Origin: Neckera pumila | Lineage: Eukaryota; Streptophyta; Bryopsida; Hypnales; Neckeraceae | Reading direction: 5' to 3' | Assembly (NCBI GenBank): GCA_963969595.1 | Contig: OZ018410.1 | Span: 27,160,913-27,224,912, forward strand | DNA: 64,000 nt | Shown: positions 34,498 through 48,270 of the stretch, in pieces | Layout of the letters: each line of letters begins with the position of its first letter | How positions within the stretch are numbered: the first letter of the stretch is position 1 | The notes under the pieces: generated by a model | Database searches by the model: none | Told to the model about the DNA's origin: nothing | The model's input: only the letters and a program-made list of their open reading frames with translations | Program-made: the position numbers and the translations under genes

Positions 34498-35429
34498 TTA
34501 ACCCCTAAAGTTCTTTGACTATGTTCTCACCAAAAATGCTCCAAAACTGCCATTTCTAGTCCAAGTACCAAATTTTTGAAAAATATCATTTTTTGACACA
34601 TGTAACCATGGGATCTTGTCGTACTCTAGTTTGAGAATATGTGGAAAGAATTTCAGAAATTTCCACCATGTAGATTGCAAGATATTAGCAGTTGAAGTGG
34701 CAAAAATCCTTTTTTGACCACTGCGAAAAAACGGGCAGTTGCACTTCACAAGGTCAAATCATTATGAAAAAATGTCCAAAATGGTTGTGCTTCTTTGGAT
34801 TCATTCTTCAGGGCAAGTTGGCTACATATATGAAAATTTTCAAATCATTTGGAGTTGTGCAACATATAGGAAAAAAATAGTAAGTAGAAAGAAGTAGAGA
34901 ATGATTCAAAATACTAAATTGTTAATAAATAATTTACAAAATTAAAAAATTCCAATCCAAATGGTTGAATTGTTGTTATAAACAATCTACATCCAATAGA
35001 ATTATTTTTTTTCAAAAATATTGAAATTTCAGGAAAATAAAGGACTTCAAAGTTTTTTTTGGTGTAGGAATTCTATGACTGCCCGCAAACTAAAAAGCCT
35101 CATAACTTTTGTATCAACTATTGAAATGCAATGATTCAAAGCTTTTTGAGTACATATAAATCTGAAGAACAAATTTCAAATTTTTATTTCTTAAAAAAGT
35201 GTTTTTTCCAGATCTGCCCGGACTGCCCGAGTTGAGAAACAAACAACATATTGTGCAATAACTTTTTACTCGTATTTCCAAATGTCATGAAATTTGAGCA
35301 TATGAAAGATATTCCTCGTCCCCACATTTTATTAAAATTTCAGCCCAAAATGTGCAAATCTTTGCTCACATGCACCTGCCCAAAAAAGTTATAAGTCCAA
35401 AAAACACAGTCCGGTCCTTTAGGGATTAA
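34498..35429 (+). mobile_element. TTAA/CCCCTAAAG element, copy 6 (subfamily 2)
   Basis: The 932-bp unit begins TTAACCCCTAAAGTTCTTTG and ends GGTCCTTTAGGGATTAA. It lacks the Stowaway insertion seen in copy 1. Near its right end AATTTTAATAAAATG is the uninterrupted counterpart of the site occupied at 44740-45666. Confidence 0.9.
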
Positions 35430-35460
35430 GAATCTATTTGTTCATCGAGGTCCCCACATC

Positions 35461-35464
<4 letters not shown>

Positions 35465-35541
<77 letters not shown>
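35465..35541. repeat. (GA)n microsatellite
   Basis: About 38 uninterrupted GA dinucleotides lie in the spacer between two TTAA elements. Confidence 0.98.
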
Positions 35542-35543
<2 letters not shown>

Positions 35544-35635
35544 CTCCATCTATACTGTACATAAATCCTATTGGGCAGCCCGCTAGGCAGCTTGTTCCAT
35601 TTAGAGGGTGGGGGAAGGTTTTTCCAAGTTTTCCA

Positions 35636-36565
35636 TTACCCGCTTAAAGGACCAAGGTGATTTTCCTACCAAAAACTATTCAACTCTGTCATTTTTATTG
35701 CAAAGAGAAAAGAGTTTTTAAAAGTGTTTTTTTTTGCATATCCAACCATAAGATCTTATACTTGACTAGTATATGAATATGTGAAAGAAATTTCAGAAAC
35801 TTTGACCCCGTAGATTGCAAGATATATGCATTTAAAGTGAAGTAAACAAGTTTTTTTCCACCTTGCTTGACTAGATTTTTTGGCTTTGAATCTTTTTAGT
35901 TCAAATTTTTTGCACTATTGATTTAGATTTTCTACTTATTTATGTTAAGTAGTGAGTTGAGAATCTACCAAAAAAAATTAGGAAAAAAAGCACTTAATTT
36001 TCACTCATTAAAAAATTGTTAAGTAGAGGTGGGTTCAAGATTGAAGAAAAAACTAAATTCTTAATAGCTTTTAGATGGAATTGAATCACAATAATCCCAA
36101 CGGTGAGATTGTTCTAGCAAGAAAATAACACCTTGTTTAACAAAAAATTCTAAAATTCTAAAAATTGCACTAAAATTTGATTTCTATAAGTTATTTTTTC
36201 AAGAAGATGCTTAGATTGTCCGAAAAACTAAGATTGTCCATAACTTTCTCATTATTAGTCCAAATTAAATGAAACAAAGCTTCACATGTAGACAAAAATA
36301 TAGTCTTTGAGGCGAAAAATTGAAAAAAAATTATTTTGAATTTTGTGATTTTTTTTGTGCTGCCTGCTAAATTCTATTTTTACTTATTGTGCCATAACTT
36401 TTGCTCCCGGGCATCAATTGAAATAAAAATTATATATTCACAAAGCTCTTGTAACAATATACAACCTCAAAAAATCCCAAAAAATCCTACTAAAAATTGA
36501 GACAATAGGAACCTGCCCAAACCCAAGTTGTCTCCCAAGGGGACAAGCGGTCCTTTAGGGGTTAA
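35636..36565 (+). mobile_element. TTAA/CCCCTAAAGG element, copy 7
   Basis: The left end is degenerate (TTACCCGCTTAAAGGACC), the right end is intact (GGTCCTTTAGGGGTTAA). It matches the inverted copy at 39314-40251 more closely than the others, e.g. CCTTGCTTGACTAGATTTTT, so these two form a third subfamily. Confidence 0.85.
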
Positions 36566-39313
36566 GATAATGTTGTTCTAATTCTGAAAAAAGTTATTGA
36601 AATTGAGTCGTTCAAGGCTACCCAAGCCAGGGGATGTTTGTTGAAAGTTCACCCCAAAGGTACACAATGGGAAGCCCTTACATTGTTGCAAGTATTGGAG
36701 ACCTAGTCAAGTAGACTAAATAGATAGAATAAGACTTCTGGGTCTTCTTTTCCAAGCATATCAAGAGCTGGCATTATCACCAAGTTAGACTGGGCCTGGT
36801 CTGTGCCCATTTCCGTGTGCCCATTCCATCTTGAGAAAAACCAATGTACAGTACACTACAGTACAAGAAAAGCATCATTGTCAAGACCCACAAAGGAAAG
36901 ATCAAGCTTTGGAAGAGTTTCCTCTCACTTAAGTTAACTTGTCTTCAACAGAATACGGGTGGGATGTCAATCCATGTGCCCGTCCAATTTCATCAGCATC
37001 AATCATAACTTAATTGGACAGGTGTACCACTTGCCTGAGAGGTCACTGATTGCATTTATAATCTCCAGGTGCTTTGTACTTGCAGGGCCTTGGAGGCTAC
37101 TCCAAGAGAGAAATGGAGCTGCAACTCTCCTCTCATCTCCCTCACATTTTCCATGTTTTTTTCTTCCTTCAATTCCATCACCCCCTCAGGGAAGCACGGA
37201 CTCATGGAGCCTGGGGGCATTGATTGATTGAACTGACTGACAAACTTGGAAGTTATAGCATTGATTTCACTTGAACATCAATTGAATTCTGACAGCATGT
37301 TTAACGGAAGCTTTAGAAGTCCGTTTACCACAGTGGCCGGCTGCCTACTGAGACCAACTCCAGTGTCCTCTCCACGTTAAAAACATGGCCACTGTGGGGT
37401 GGACAAATCCCCACAGGGAAGCCAATCTAGGGAGCCCTTGAACTCTCCAGTTGCCAAGGTGCTTAATGCTTGCTTTCAGAAGTGAGTGAGCCTGTTGCAT
37501 CCCACGGTTCCCACCCAACCTCTGGCCATTTCATTTCAGTGAGCCCCATGCATTCAGTGGGTCACAAAAAACAAACTGGAATTGCAGGGATGCAGTAACT
37601 TAGTATGTTACTGTAAGGTAAGACGACTTAAGCGTAGTGAGAAAATCACTGGGAGTGTCGGATGGAGTTGGTCAATTGTCAATGTGGAGCAGTTGACATG
37701 TGCCTGTGAATGATACGTTGGAATTCACGGTCCGGCACTCCGGCCTGTAGATTTCTGACTTGGTCCACAGCTGGTTGTCCTTCTCTTCAGTTACCTCACC
37801 CCTTCCTGTGTGAGGAGTGAGAGTGAGATGGCCTAGCTACTGAGCACTGACTGACCAAATGGGACAGCATGTAAGTTAAGCCACAGTGAATAAAAAACAT
37901 ACTGGACAGTAATTCACCAAGGCACTACAGGAACCCTCACTTGTAAAGTTAAGTTCATAAAACTACTGGATTGGATGTGCATGAAGAACAACATAAGCTA
38001 ACATTGTTTACCGATGAGGCAGGGGTCCATGAATTTGGTGTCCTTGAAATTGGAACAAAATTGGAACAAAATTGGAACATACGACTAGCTACCAACCCCA
38101 ATCCTTGAAAGAACTGACAAGTCCCTTTCTGCACATCCAGCAACGCATAATATCTTTAGAGCATAGGGAGGATCATTGCCATCTGGTTATATACAATGGT
38201 ATGAAGAGTATTGTAAGAGGGTCTTTATGTATTACAGTGATTTACCCTTGTGAGTGTTTTTTCTCTATCCTTGAAATAAGGCGAGTACAACCGGGTTCGT
38301 GGTTTTTTGTTGTAAAATTCTTACATTGAGTGTTTAAGTGTGGTCCACTATTGTGCCTTTCAAGCAATTGACAAATGTTTGATAAATAGTGATTCCATGT
38401 AATTCAAGTTGCAAAAGAAAGAAATTCAACCTTCAAGAATTTAGCATTATTGACCATTGGGACCTAAACAAACAAACAAAACTTTGGTCTCTTGATTTTA
38501 AGCTGTCTAAAATCACATCTTAGCTATCATAAGTCATAAAGCATGGTTTGACATTTCCAAAATGATAAAGATCATTCAATTTAGAGATTCCTTGTGGAAG
38601 TAATGGTTGGATGAAGTTTTGATTTGAAGTTGCTCTTTTAAATGTCATCCATTGATTTCTATTGACTTTTGGATCCAAATTGACCCTTGATTTCAGGTAT
38701 GAGTTTAAGTTTGACTTGGATTGAACAAATAATCACTACTTTCATTCAATTTTGAGACTAAACTTCATCCTATGTTATCTTCCTTGTTTAGTCTTGATTT
38801 TCTAAATATAAATTAGATATAGAATCCTCTAAGTGTCTTCCACATGATGCTAAAATAAATTTGTTCCTTGATTGTTTTCAATAGATACCTATTGGTTATT
38901 TATTAACACTTTAAGGCTCTGGACCTCTTTTGCTAGCTTAAAACTTTTAGTTTTCCAATATTTTGTGTTGTAGGGTTTAAATTACCTATCCATATTGCTT
39001 AGACACTTAGAGTTTGGATTTTGCTATTGAAAGTTACAGATGGATAAGGTTTGATCGCTAATTGATAATTCATCCACTAATTTCTATCAACCTACAATTT
39101 GAAATTGACTTTTCTTTCAATTTTTAGCCTCTAATTTAAATACTAATTTTATTTTAAAAATATAATACAATTTTGGAAAGCTCTAGAGAGGCTCTATACT
39201 ATTTTGAATCTGAAATTATAGTTTCAAATGAGCCTAAAGGTTTGAATTAAATTTGTAAGTCCTATCTTATAGTTGGAATTTTAAAAGAAGAAAACAAACA
39301 AGAAATGGCTTAT
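36566..39313. other. Single-copy-looking intergenic DNA
   Basis: Less AT-rich at 36.6-38.1 kb, without a supported gene. CCACAGTGGCC (37329-37339) and GGCCACTGTGG (37387-37397) form an inverted repeat with a spacer of about 47 bp. A triple ATTGGAACAAA repeat sits at about 38049-38080. 38.3-39.3 kb is AT-rich and featureless. Confidence 0.4.
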
Positions 39314-40251
39314 TTAACCCCGAAAGGACCATTTGTCCCCTTGGGGGATAATTTGGGTCCGGACAGGTTCCTAATGTCTCCAATTTTAGTGATATTTTTT
39401 GAGGTTTTTGGAGGTTGTGTATTTTTGCAAGAGCTTTGTGAATATATAATTTTAGTTTAATTGATGCCCGGGAGCAAAACTTAATATGGCACAATAAGCA
39501 AAAATAGAGTTTGGCGGACAACAAAAACAAAATCATAAAAAGTCAAAATAATTTTTTTTCAAATTTTTTTCTCAAAGATTATTTTTTTGTCTACATGTGA
39601 AGCTTTGTTTTATTCGATTTGGACTAATAATGAGAAAGTTATGGACAAGCTTAGTTTTTTCGGGCAATCTAAGCATCTTCTTGAAAAAATAAGTTGTAGA
39701 ATTCATTTTTGAATGCAATTTTTAGAATTTTTCAAAAAAAATTGTTAGACAAGGTTAGATTTTCTTGCTAAAACAATCTCACCACTGGAATTAATGTGAT
39801 TCAATTCCATATGAAAGCTATTAACAATTTAGTTTTTTTTCAATCTTAAATCCACTTCTATTTAACAATTTTTTAATGAGTGAAAATTAACTGCTTTTTT
39901 TCCTTTTTTTTTCTAGTAGATTCTCAAGTCAACTACTTAACATAAACAAGTAGAAAATCGAAATCATTAGTGCAAAAAATTTGAACTAAAATGATTCAAA
40001 GCCAAAAAATCTAGTCAAGCAAGGCGCAAAAAGACTTGTTTTCTTCACTTTAAATGCATATATCTTACAATCTACATGGTCAAAGTTTCTGAAATTTCTT
40101 CCACGTATTCATATACTAGTCAAGTATAAGATCTTATTGTTGGATATGCAAGAAAAAACCAATTTTTAAAGTTCTTTTCTCTTTGCAATAGATATGACAG
40201 TTTTGAATGTTTTTTTTTATAGGAAAAGCACCTTGGTCCTTGAGAAGTTAA
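39314..40251 (-). mobile_element. TTAA/CCCCTAAAGG element, copy 8
   Basis: The inverted copy starts TTAACCCCGAAAGGACC and ends GGTCCTTGAGAAGTTAA. Near the start is TTGTCCCCTTGGGGGAT, the near-terminal palindrome. No ORF. Confidence 0.85.
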
Positions 40252-43200
40252 GCACAAACCTTGGAGTTGTATTCTTCCAAGAGGTGCTCAAAAATTACCT
40301 TGGACCCTCCGTCATTCTCAATCTTTATTGAAATGTCAAAGTTTGGTTAGAACTTTGTTTTTCTTTTTGAACACTACTAAATCAAGGACTTTACAATGAG
40401 AAATGCAACTCTAGTTTACTACTAAAATTTATTCTAGTCTTTCTAATTGTTGTCTTTTTCTTTCTTCCTTTGATTTCTTTTGTGGTAGTAATGGCAAAGC
40501 AATGAATTGACTAACACAATAATTCTCCCCTAGTTTGACTAATGAGGTTTATATCTCCTAAATCAATTATTTCCCTAGGAGTTTTTTAATGGCTTCTCCA
40601 AGTCAAAGATCCTTCTTTTGTTTTCTTGATCTAAGAATCAACAATCGAAACAAATTATTATATGTTGCAAGTCAATAAAAATCCATGATTTGTTCCTTCT
40701 AAACTCTATCTTTATAACCCTATCATTTGCTTGTTCTTCTTACCTCTATGTTTCTACAACTTCTCTTCCAACTTCCCACTTCACAATTTTATTTTATTGA
40801 TTGTTGTGTAAAATTCTTAATGTGAGGATCTCTATATTGTAAGCAAGCTTTTAGAGGCCAATATGCATCCTAGTATGTTTTAAACTTCCCCCCAACTGAG
40901 AGCACAACCCTCAGTTTGTTCTTTATATTCTCAATTTGAATTTTGCACTCCTATCCCAAGTCTGGACACACCCCAGCTCTAGTGCTAGAGCTATATGGAC
41001 CTTGTTGGCCCCTAGGTCTCGACTAAGGGGTTGGTTCTTGTTTCTAACTTATCTTCATTTTTTATCAGCTTTTGTTCTGGATTGGTTGGATAAGGCCAGT
41101 TCTCAACCGATTATGGTGAGGTATGTTGGCTAGTGTACCATCTGGTTTGGGGCGTTGGTATACTAGCTTTTGGGGGCACTAGTTTGGCTAGTGTTTGCTA
41201 AGGGCTAGCAAGTCCTTTCTTTTTTATTTTGAGATAATTAGCATAACAGCAATAGGGAGCTTGAGTCTTATGTCAAGCAAAAGAAAATGAAATATTTTCC
41301 CTCAAGATGGATTTTTTGCAAATAATAGGATGACTATCAAAGCTTTGCTGCACTATAGTTCTTGAGCAAAGGTACTAAACAAAATGGAGGCAACTAAGAA
41401 AAAGCTTCTCTATGATAGAAAAGAACTATAAGATATGGAAATTTCTATGGCAAAGCTTTGTGAATAAGAAGATAGCCCACAAGAAGTTGTACCAAAATAA
41501 AACTAATGGTTAGACTTGAACACACAAGGTAGTGATCAACAAAAAAGGTCCAATGTTAGAATCACCACAAGATAACATATAGCAATTAGACACAATTTAC
41601 AACATTACAAATTTTACATTACAAGTCCTAGGGGATTTTTCAAATGAATGGAATTTCCACTGAAAATGCAACAACACCAATAAGATAATGACACAAGAGA
41701 CTCCCAATAAGGGGCATCATCAAGATTTAGCCAGAATTGTCTAGATGTTAGTACAGTAGAGTTAATACAAAATGGTTAGTACAAAAGATAGTTAGTAAAA
41801 CAAAACAACATTTGAATTACAAGGAAAATGCAAGGTTTAAGAAGTCCCCAATGTCCTTCAAAACAAACTTCAAAAACAACAATAATGAAGCAAGAAATAT
41901 TCCAAAAACATCCGGTTGGCAAAATTTAGCCAAATGACCAAAAATCTACTAAAAATTTGACTCAAGGAGTTCAACCTAACAAAAAAAAAGGGGGGGTTGA
42001 AAGGGAGTAAAATGCCTAAAATACTCTTCCTGAGGCCCCCCCTCTTACCAAGTGGTAATCTAAGTTCTACAATTTTTAATCTAGTTTCTATGATTTCTAC
42101 TTCTACGCTAATCCAAACTTTTCACTTTTGGAGAAAGACTCCAAATCCAAAATCGATTGCAACATTAGGTCAATAGACCATTTCTAATCTGCAAAATTGA
42201 AAATTCCGTAGCAAAATGTCTGTGAAAAGCTAGAGTAAAGTTCAATAAAAAAAATGGGATAAAATCCAAATATTACAAGTTATCTTTTCTAAAAAATTTC
42301 ACTAGCCTACATTGTTTGGAAGGTGGAGGGTTGAAAAAAATCCTATTTGGCCTCATTCCAAATTGTGATTTTGGAACACTGGTCAACTCCCCAAATATTT
42401 TTCCATTTTTACTGAAATCAAAAAATCTTGTCGGTTTGGGTACTTGTCGGCTTCAAAATGCCTTGAAACTTGTTGGCACGTGTTACTAGTAAAAAACAAG
42501 CTATACTAATCTTTAATAAGATTTTATTGCAACCTTGTATTCTCTAGGAATTTTCCAATTTTGGTTTAAGCAATTGACTATCTGGAAAAGAATCTTCTAC
42601 AAATCAGAAGACTTGGAAAAGTTTACAGAAACTTTTATGCAATCCCATAAAAGATGTGCAAGCTCAAATTTTTACTTTGTAAATATGTACCCTTAAACCA
42701 TAAATATGTACCAAAATATGTACCCTTAAACCATAACTTTTTTGGGATTTTGTTGTATAAAACTTAATGAAAAATGGAAAAAATGAAAATTTGAAAACTA
42801 TGAGTTTTGAGTGACAAATTAAGGGCTCACAATCCTATCAACAAATGTGAGTCTAATTTAAAAGACAATCAATAAGTACATGCTAAAATATTACTAAACT
42901 GTTTTATATTCCATTCAATTTGTTATTGTCATGATATAAATTCTGCAAGTGGCATCAATTTAACTCCCTTACTAATAGGATAGATTGGTGTAGCAACCAA
43001 AAGACCTTACCAAATCGTTTGCTATATTGTATTTGGAAGAAAATAATTGATTGGTTGAAGGCCACTTTATACTAATTCAAAAAGAAAAAAACAATGGCAT
43101 GTAAATATGAACGAAAAAAGTGCTATAACATCATGCGTGTTCAGAATCTATTGACATTTCATGATCACCTAGATTGATAAGACCACCCAACTTGGTTCTC

Positions 43201-43659
43201 TTGCTGCAATGTCTGAATGAACAAAATTGGCCAAAAGCCAATCAATAAAAAAATCAGTATCAATCATTTTTTAGCCTTCAATTATTTTCACTACTCTTTT
43301 CTAATATGATGAAACAAATTCATTTAGTTTTCAATTTATTATAAGTTTTTTTAATCCCTCTAGTTCCAACATGTTGTAGTATATTGTGGACTCTACAAAT
43401 ACCTTTGCCTGAGTTACCAACTGAGACTCCCAAATTATACCATCAACACCTTTTCTAAGTTCCCAAGCCATCATTGTACTATGTTTAGAAACTCTTGCAC
43501 AAGGGGATTTTGACTCACTTCATTTTGGAGCAAAGAATTTCTACATCTTCCTCCAACTTCCACTCTTAATTACTTTTATTGGGTCTACAATCCTCCCTCA
43601 CACATATTTGCATCATATATTGAACTATACTATATATTGTCCGTTTTTTAAGAACCAAT
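40252..43659. other. AT-rich intergenic DNA
   Basis: No gene or repeat family was recognised. The patch at 40.88-41.23 kb is GC-richer with TGGCTAGTGT repeated twice; it may be a relic of a transposon but nothing identifies it. Confidence 0.4.
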
Positions 43660-44491
43660 TTACCCCCTAAAGGCCCAAGGTCTTTTTTCTGCCAAAAAAC
43701 AACCAAATTTGTCATTTTTTTAGCAAAGAGTGAAAAAAAATTAAAAATGTTTTTTTGCACATCTAATCGTAGGATCTTACACCTAACTAGTATGAGAATC
43801 TTACACCTAACTAGTATAAAATTTTTGCAATACAAAGTTTTGAGCTTTAAATATTTACAATGGAGAATTGAGTTGAAAATCTAGCAAAAAACTCAAAAAA
43901 ACTCAAAAAAACTTAATTTTCATTATTAAAAAAATTGTTAAAAAGAAGTATGTACGAGATAGAAGGAAAATCTAAAATATTCGTATATTTTAGATGAAAT
44001 TAAAATGCACTAATCCCAATGGTGAGTTTGTTTGAGCAAGTAAACTAAACCATGAAAAAAATAAAATTAAAATTTTTAAAAATTGCATTCAAAAATGAAT
44101 CCTACAAGTTATTTTTTCAAAAAGATGCTCTCACTGCCCGAAAAACAAGAATGTCCATAACTTTCTCACAACAAATCCAAATGAGATGAATCAAAGCTTT
44201 CCAGATAGACAAAAATATAATCTATAAGAAAAAAAATATTAAGAAAAAATTTCAAATTTTTGTCCAATTTTTTTTGCTGCCCGGGCTGCCCGCCGTCCCC
44301 TATTTTGAGCTTATTTGGTCATAACTATTGTTCCCGGGCACCAATTGTGAAAAAAATTATATTCCCACAAACCAATCAGCTTTCCTACCTCCAAAAAAAG
44401 TTTCAAAAAATGAGGAGAAAATTTCAGCCAGTAGGTACCTGCCCGAAAACGCATTTGTCCCCCAAAGGAACAATGGGCTTTTAGGGATTAA
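43660..44491 (+). mobile_element. TTAA/CCCCTAAAGG element, copy 9, internally deleted
   Basis: It starts TTACCCCCTAAAGGCCC and ends GGCTTTTAGGGATTAA. The 832-bp length reflects loss of about 100 bp where CTTACACCTAACTAGTAT is present twice in a row (43777-43817), a local duplication/deletion scar. Confidence 0.85.
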
Positions 44492-44645
44492 TGGGCCTAG
44501 AACATTTTTTGACATTTTCTTTGTAGTTTTCAAGTAAAACATTAGACATGCATATATAAATCTAATAAAATGATTGGATAATTTCATAGTCAATTCTTTA
44601 AATCAATTTTTTTTACAAAAAAATAAAAATAAACAAATAAATCTA

Positions 44646-46475
44646 TTAATCTCTAAAGGACCAACATGCATTTTTTTGGCTATATAGAAATTTTATGCAG
44701 GTACGTGTTATTGGAGATTTTCATATTTTTGGCCCAAATTTAACTCCTAAAGGACCATTGTCCCTTTGGGGGACAAATGGGATTTTGGGCAGGTACCTAT
44801 GGGCTGAATTTTTGTCGTGATTTTTTGAAACTTTTTTTCGAGATAGAAAAAATGATAAGCTTTGTAGGAATATAATTATTTTTCAATCGGTGCCCGGGAA
44901 CAAAAGTTATGCCCAAATAAGTTCAAAACAAAGGAGATGGGGCAACAATTTTTTTTGCAAAAAACTCAATATAAAAAAAATAAAAAATTTCCTTATAGAT
45001 TTTATTTTTATCTATTTGGAAAGCTTTGATTCATTTCATTTGGATTTTTTATGAAAAAATTATGGACAATCTTGTTTTTTAGGCAATTAGAGCATCTTCT
45101 TGAAAAAAATAACTTGTAGGGTTCACTTTGGAATGCAATTTTTGAAATTTTTCAAGAAAAAAAGTTCCACGTGGATTAGTTTTCTTGCTAGAACAATCTC
45201 ACCATTGGAATTAGTGCACTTTAAATCCATCTAAAAGATACTGATATTTTAGATTTTCCTTCTATCTTGTACCTACTTCTACTTAACAATTTTTTTAAGA
45301 ATGAAAGTCAAGTTTTTTCAGTTTTTTTTCTATTCCTAGACTCTCAACTCAATTCTCCACTAGAAAGATTTAAAGCTTAAAACTTTGTAGTGCAAAAAAT
45401 TTAAGTTAAAAATGTTCAAAGTCAAAAAATCTAGTCCCCCAATGTACTGAAAAGTTTTTTTTTTCACTTCAAACGCAGGTGTCTTGCAATCCATGCGGTC
45501 AAAAATTCTGAAATTTTTTCCACACATTCTCATACTAGTTAGGTATAATATCCAATGGTTAGATGTGCAAAAAAAACAATTTTTAAATTTTTTTACTCTT
45601 TGCTCTAGAAATGGCAGTTTTGAGAGTTTTTGGGCAAAAGAAAGGTCTTCGTCCTTCAGGGATTAATAGAAGGTGGAGACAAGGAACATCTCTTCATATG
45701 CACTATATTCCATGACATTTGGAAAAATGGGTCAAAAGTTATGGCCTAACATGTTATTTTTTTGTAAATGGGCAATCCGAGTAGATTAAAAAATTACCTT
45801 GTTCATAAATAAATATTGAAATTGGTTTTCTAGATTTATATATACGTTTAAAGCTTTTGAATCATTCTATTTTGACCAATGAGTAAAAAATTATGAGGAT
45901 TTTTTGTTTGCGGGCAGTTATGGATTTTCTACTCTAAAATAAATTTTGAAGTCCTTTTCTTACTCAATTTTCAATATTATTTGAAAAAATAAAACCATAG
46001 GATGTAGATTGTTTATTACAACATTGCATCCATTGAGATTGGCATTTTTCAATTCCATAATTCAATTCTTAACAATTTAGTATTTTGAATCATTTTCTAT
46101 TAGTATCTATTTACTATTTTTCTCCTGTATGTTGTACAATTCCAAATGATCTGAAAATTTCCAAACATGCGGCCAACTTGTCTAGGAAAAATAATCCGAA
46201 GAAATGCCACCATTTTGGACATTTTTCCATAGAAAATTGAGGCTGTAAAATGCAGTTGCCTTGTTTTTTGCAAGGCCCAAAAAATGATTTTAGTGAATCT
46301 GAATGTTTATATTTTGCAATCTATGCAGTGGATTTATGAAATTTTTACCACATGTTCTCAAGTCAGCATACTACAAGATCCTACAATTAAATGTGTCAAA
46401 AAAAATGGTACTTGTACTAAAAATGGCAATTTCAAGCATTTTTTGGTGAAAACATAGTCATGGAAATTTAATTAA
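44646..46475 (-). mobile_element. TTAA/CCCCTAAAG element, copy 10 (subfamily 2), split by copy 11
   Basis: It starts TTAATCTCTAAAGGACC and ends CATAGTCATGGAAATTTAATTAA-like, the decayed counterpart of the subfamily-2 left end. Without the nested copy it is about 900 bp and colinear with inverted copy 6. Confidence 0.85.
44740..45666 (-). mobile_element. TTAA/CCCCTAAAGG element, copy 11, nested in copy 10
   Basis: The element starts TTAACTCCTAAAGGACC and ends GTCCTTCAGGGATTAA, 927 bp with flanks. The host reads CCCAAA-TTTAA before and TTAATAGAAGG after; inverted copy 6 has AAATTTTAATAAAATG uninterrupted. This is a second nested TTAA insertion. Confidence 0.93.
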
Positions 46476-46999
46476 CTCCAAGTTCATCTCTACACTATTG
46501 AAGGTGAATAATGGATGTGAAAAGTAGTTCTTTACCAAGTGCTATGACCTCAAGAACCATCCATCTTGGCCTTTGGTCAACTAATTATAGGTTGCAGTTT
46601 AATGAAAATAGTCATTTATTGGTAAAATTCAACTATTTGTATTTTCTAATCACATGAGTGTGTTTTTAAAAAAAATCAATCAACCAACAATATTATATTC
46701 ATGAATCTATAAAATCCCAATTTCTAATCATGAAATTTTTAGAAATCAACATTTTTGACAATCTAAAAAAATTGCTACATAAAACAATTGTTGTAACTTA
46801 TGGTAATTGGATTCAAGAGTCAAATCCCACATATTTTGTATAGTAGCCATTTTAAGAAATCATTTATACAAATACAATTTATCAAAGCCTCCCTATATAT
46901 CATATCTTGATAGAATCACTCAAAATCAAGAGTATCTCAAAGATTGCCCTAATAGACTTGGATAATAAATAAAAAAAGTTCAATTAGGACACAATTTTT
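46476..46999. other. AT-rich spacer
   Basis: I see nothing in this stretch. Confidence 0.4.
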
Positions 47000-47333
47000 T
47001 TAACCCCTAAAGGATCATTGTCCCTTCAAGGGACAAATGGAAATTTTGGGTAGGTACATGTGGGCTGAAATTTTTTCCTAATTTTTTGAATTTTTTTAGA
47101 AGATAGAGAAGTTGATTAGCTTCGTGGGAAAATATTTTTTTTCTCTATTGGTGTCTAGGAACAAAAGTTATGACCCAAGCAGCTTGGAACTTGGAAGGGG
47201 GGGAGGGGATAGCAACACAAAAAAATTCAAAAATTTGAATTTATTAAATTTATTTTTCTACATAGATTATATTTTTGTCTACCTAGAAACTCATTCCATT
47301 TTGATTTGTTATGAGAAAGTTATGACCACTTGT
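47000..47333 (-). mobile_element. TTAA/CCCCTAAAGG element, copy 12, truncated
   Basis: It starts TTAACCCCTAAAGGATC with the palindrome GTCCCTTCAAGGGAC. Similarity stops abruptly after GAGAAAGTTATGACC near 47333, with no second terminus. Confidence 0.8.
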
Positions 47334-48270
47334 ACCAAGCGTGTCTACAAAAGCAAGCCTTAATAAATCTTAAATTGTTCCTCCATGTTCAATACAAAAG
47401 CATTGAAACTAATTAAAACACAAACTCTAAAATTTACAAATTCAAATTTAACCTCTTGAATTTTATGCATATAATATTGAAATGTCATTTTTAGTTTATT
47501 TTTTCAAACAAACCAAATAATTTGATACTAGGAATAAAACATAATACAATATTGTCTAATAATGGACAGATAACAAACAACCTAAACCACTAACAATCCA
47601 ATCTCCACTAGGTTTATTCTACACAAAATAGTGAAATTAGGTTGCCTTACCCATAAAAGTTACCTAATGGCTCATTTCATGTCCACATGGAGGTGCATAC
47701 AACTCTTTGAATATATACTTGATATTAGAGAGCTAAATCTACCAAGTTTTATTGCAATGATTACTCATAAAAAATTACTACATCTTCGTGTAGTAACAAT
47801 AAATGTTTATATAGTGTGAAAGACTGAGAAATTAATGAAGGGCAATTTCAATATTTATTGTATTCTATTTGATAGTTCTGCATTCATGTCATTCTAGATT
47901 CCCCAGCAAGATGAACTTCCTCTACACAAAATAGTGAAATTAGGTTGCCTTGTCAATTAGGTTGCCTTATTATGAGATAAATTACCTCATGGATCAATGT
48001 TTGTTCTACATGGAAGTGCATGCCACTCTATGAACCAAGCTTTGAACTGGTGCACAAATCTATGCCATACACATGGCTCTGAATTGAATGCATCACTGTA
48101 CAAAAGCAGTGAATATTTCTATAGTGTAGACTGTCGAGAATTTAGTGTGGGGCAACCTAATTTCACTAATTTGTGTAGCGACTATTCAAATGCCATTTTA
48201 AAACCCTATAAATTGGGATTGGTGAGTACTGAAATCATTCTTTTTGGTACAGTGCATGTGAATCATTTGC
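47334..48270. other. Spacer with a short direct repeat
   Basis: TCTACACAAAATAGTGAAAT followed by TAGGTTGCCTT occurs at about 47617-47645 and again at 47920-47950. No gene was supported. Confidence 0.4.

Noticed and set aside
35438..35647. Open frame with an alternating Arg-Glu run
   Set aside because: It is the translation of the (GA)n microsatellite.
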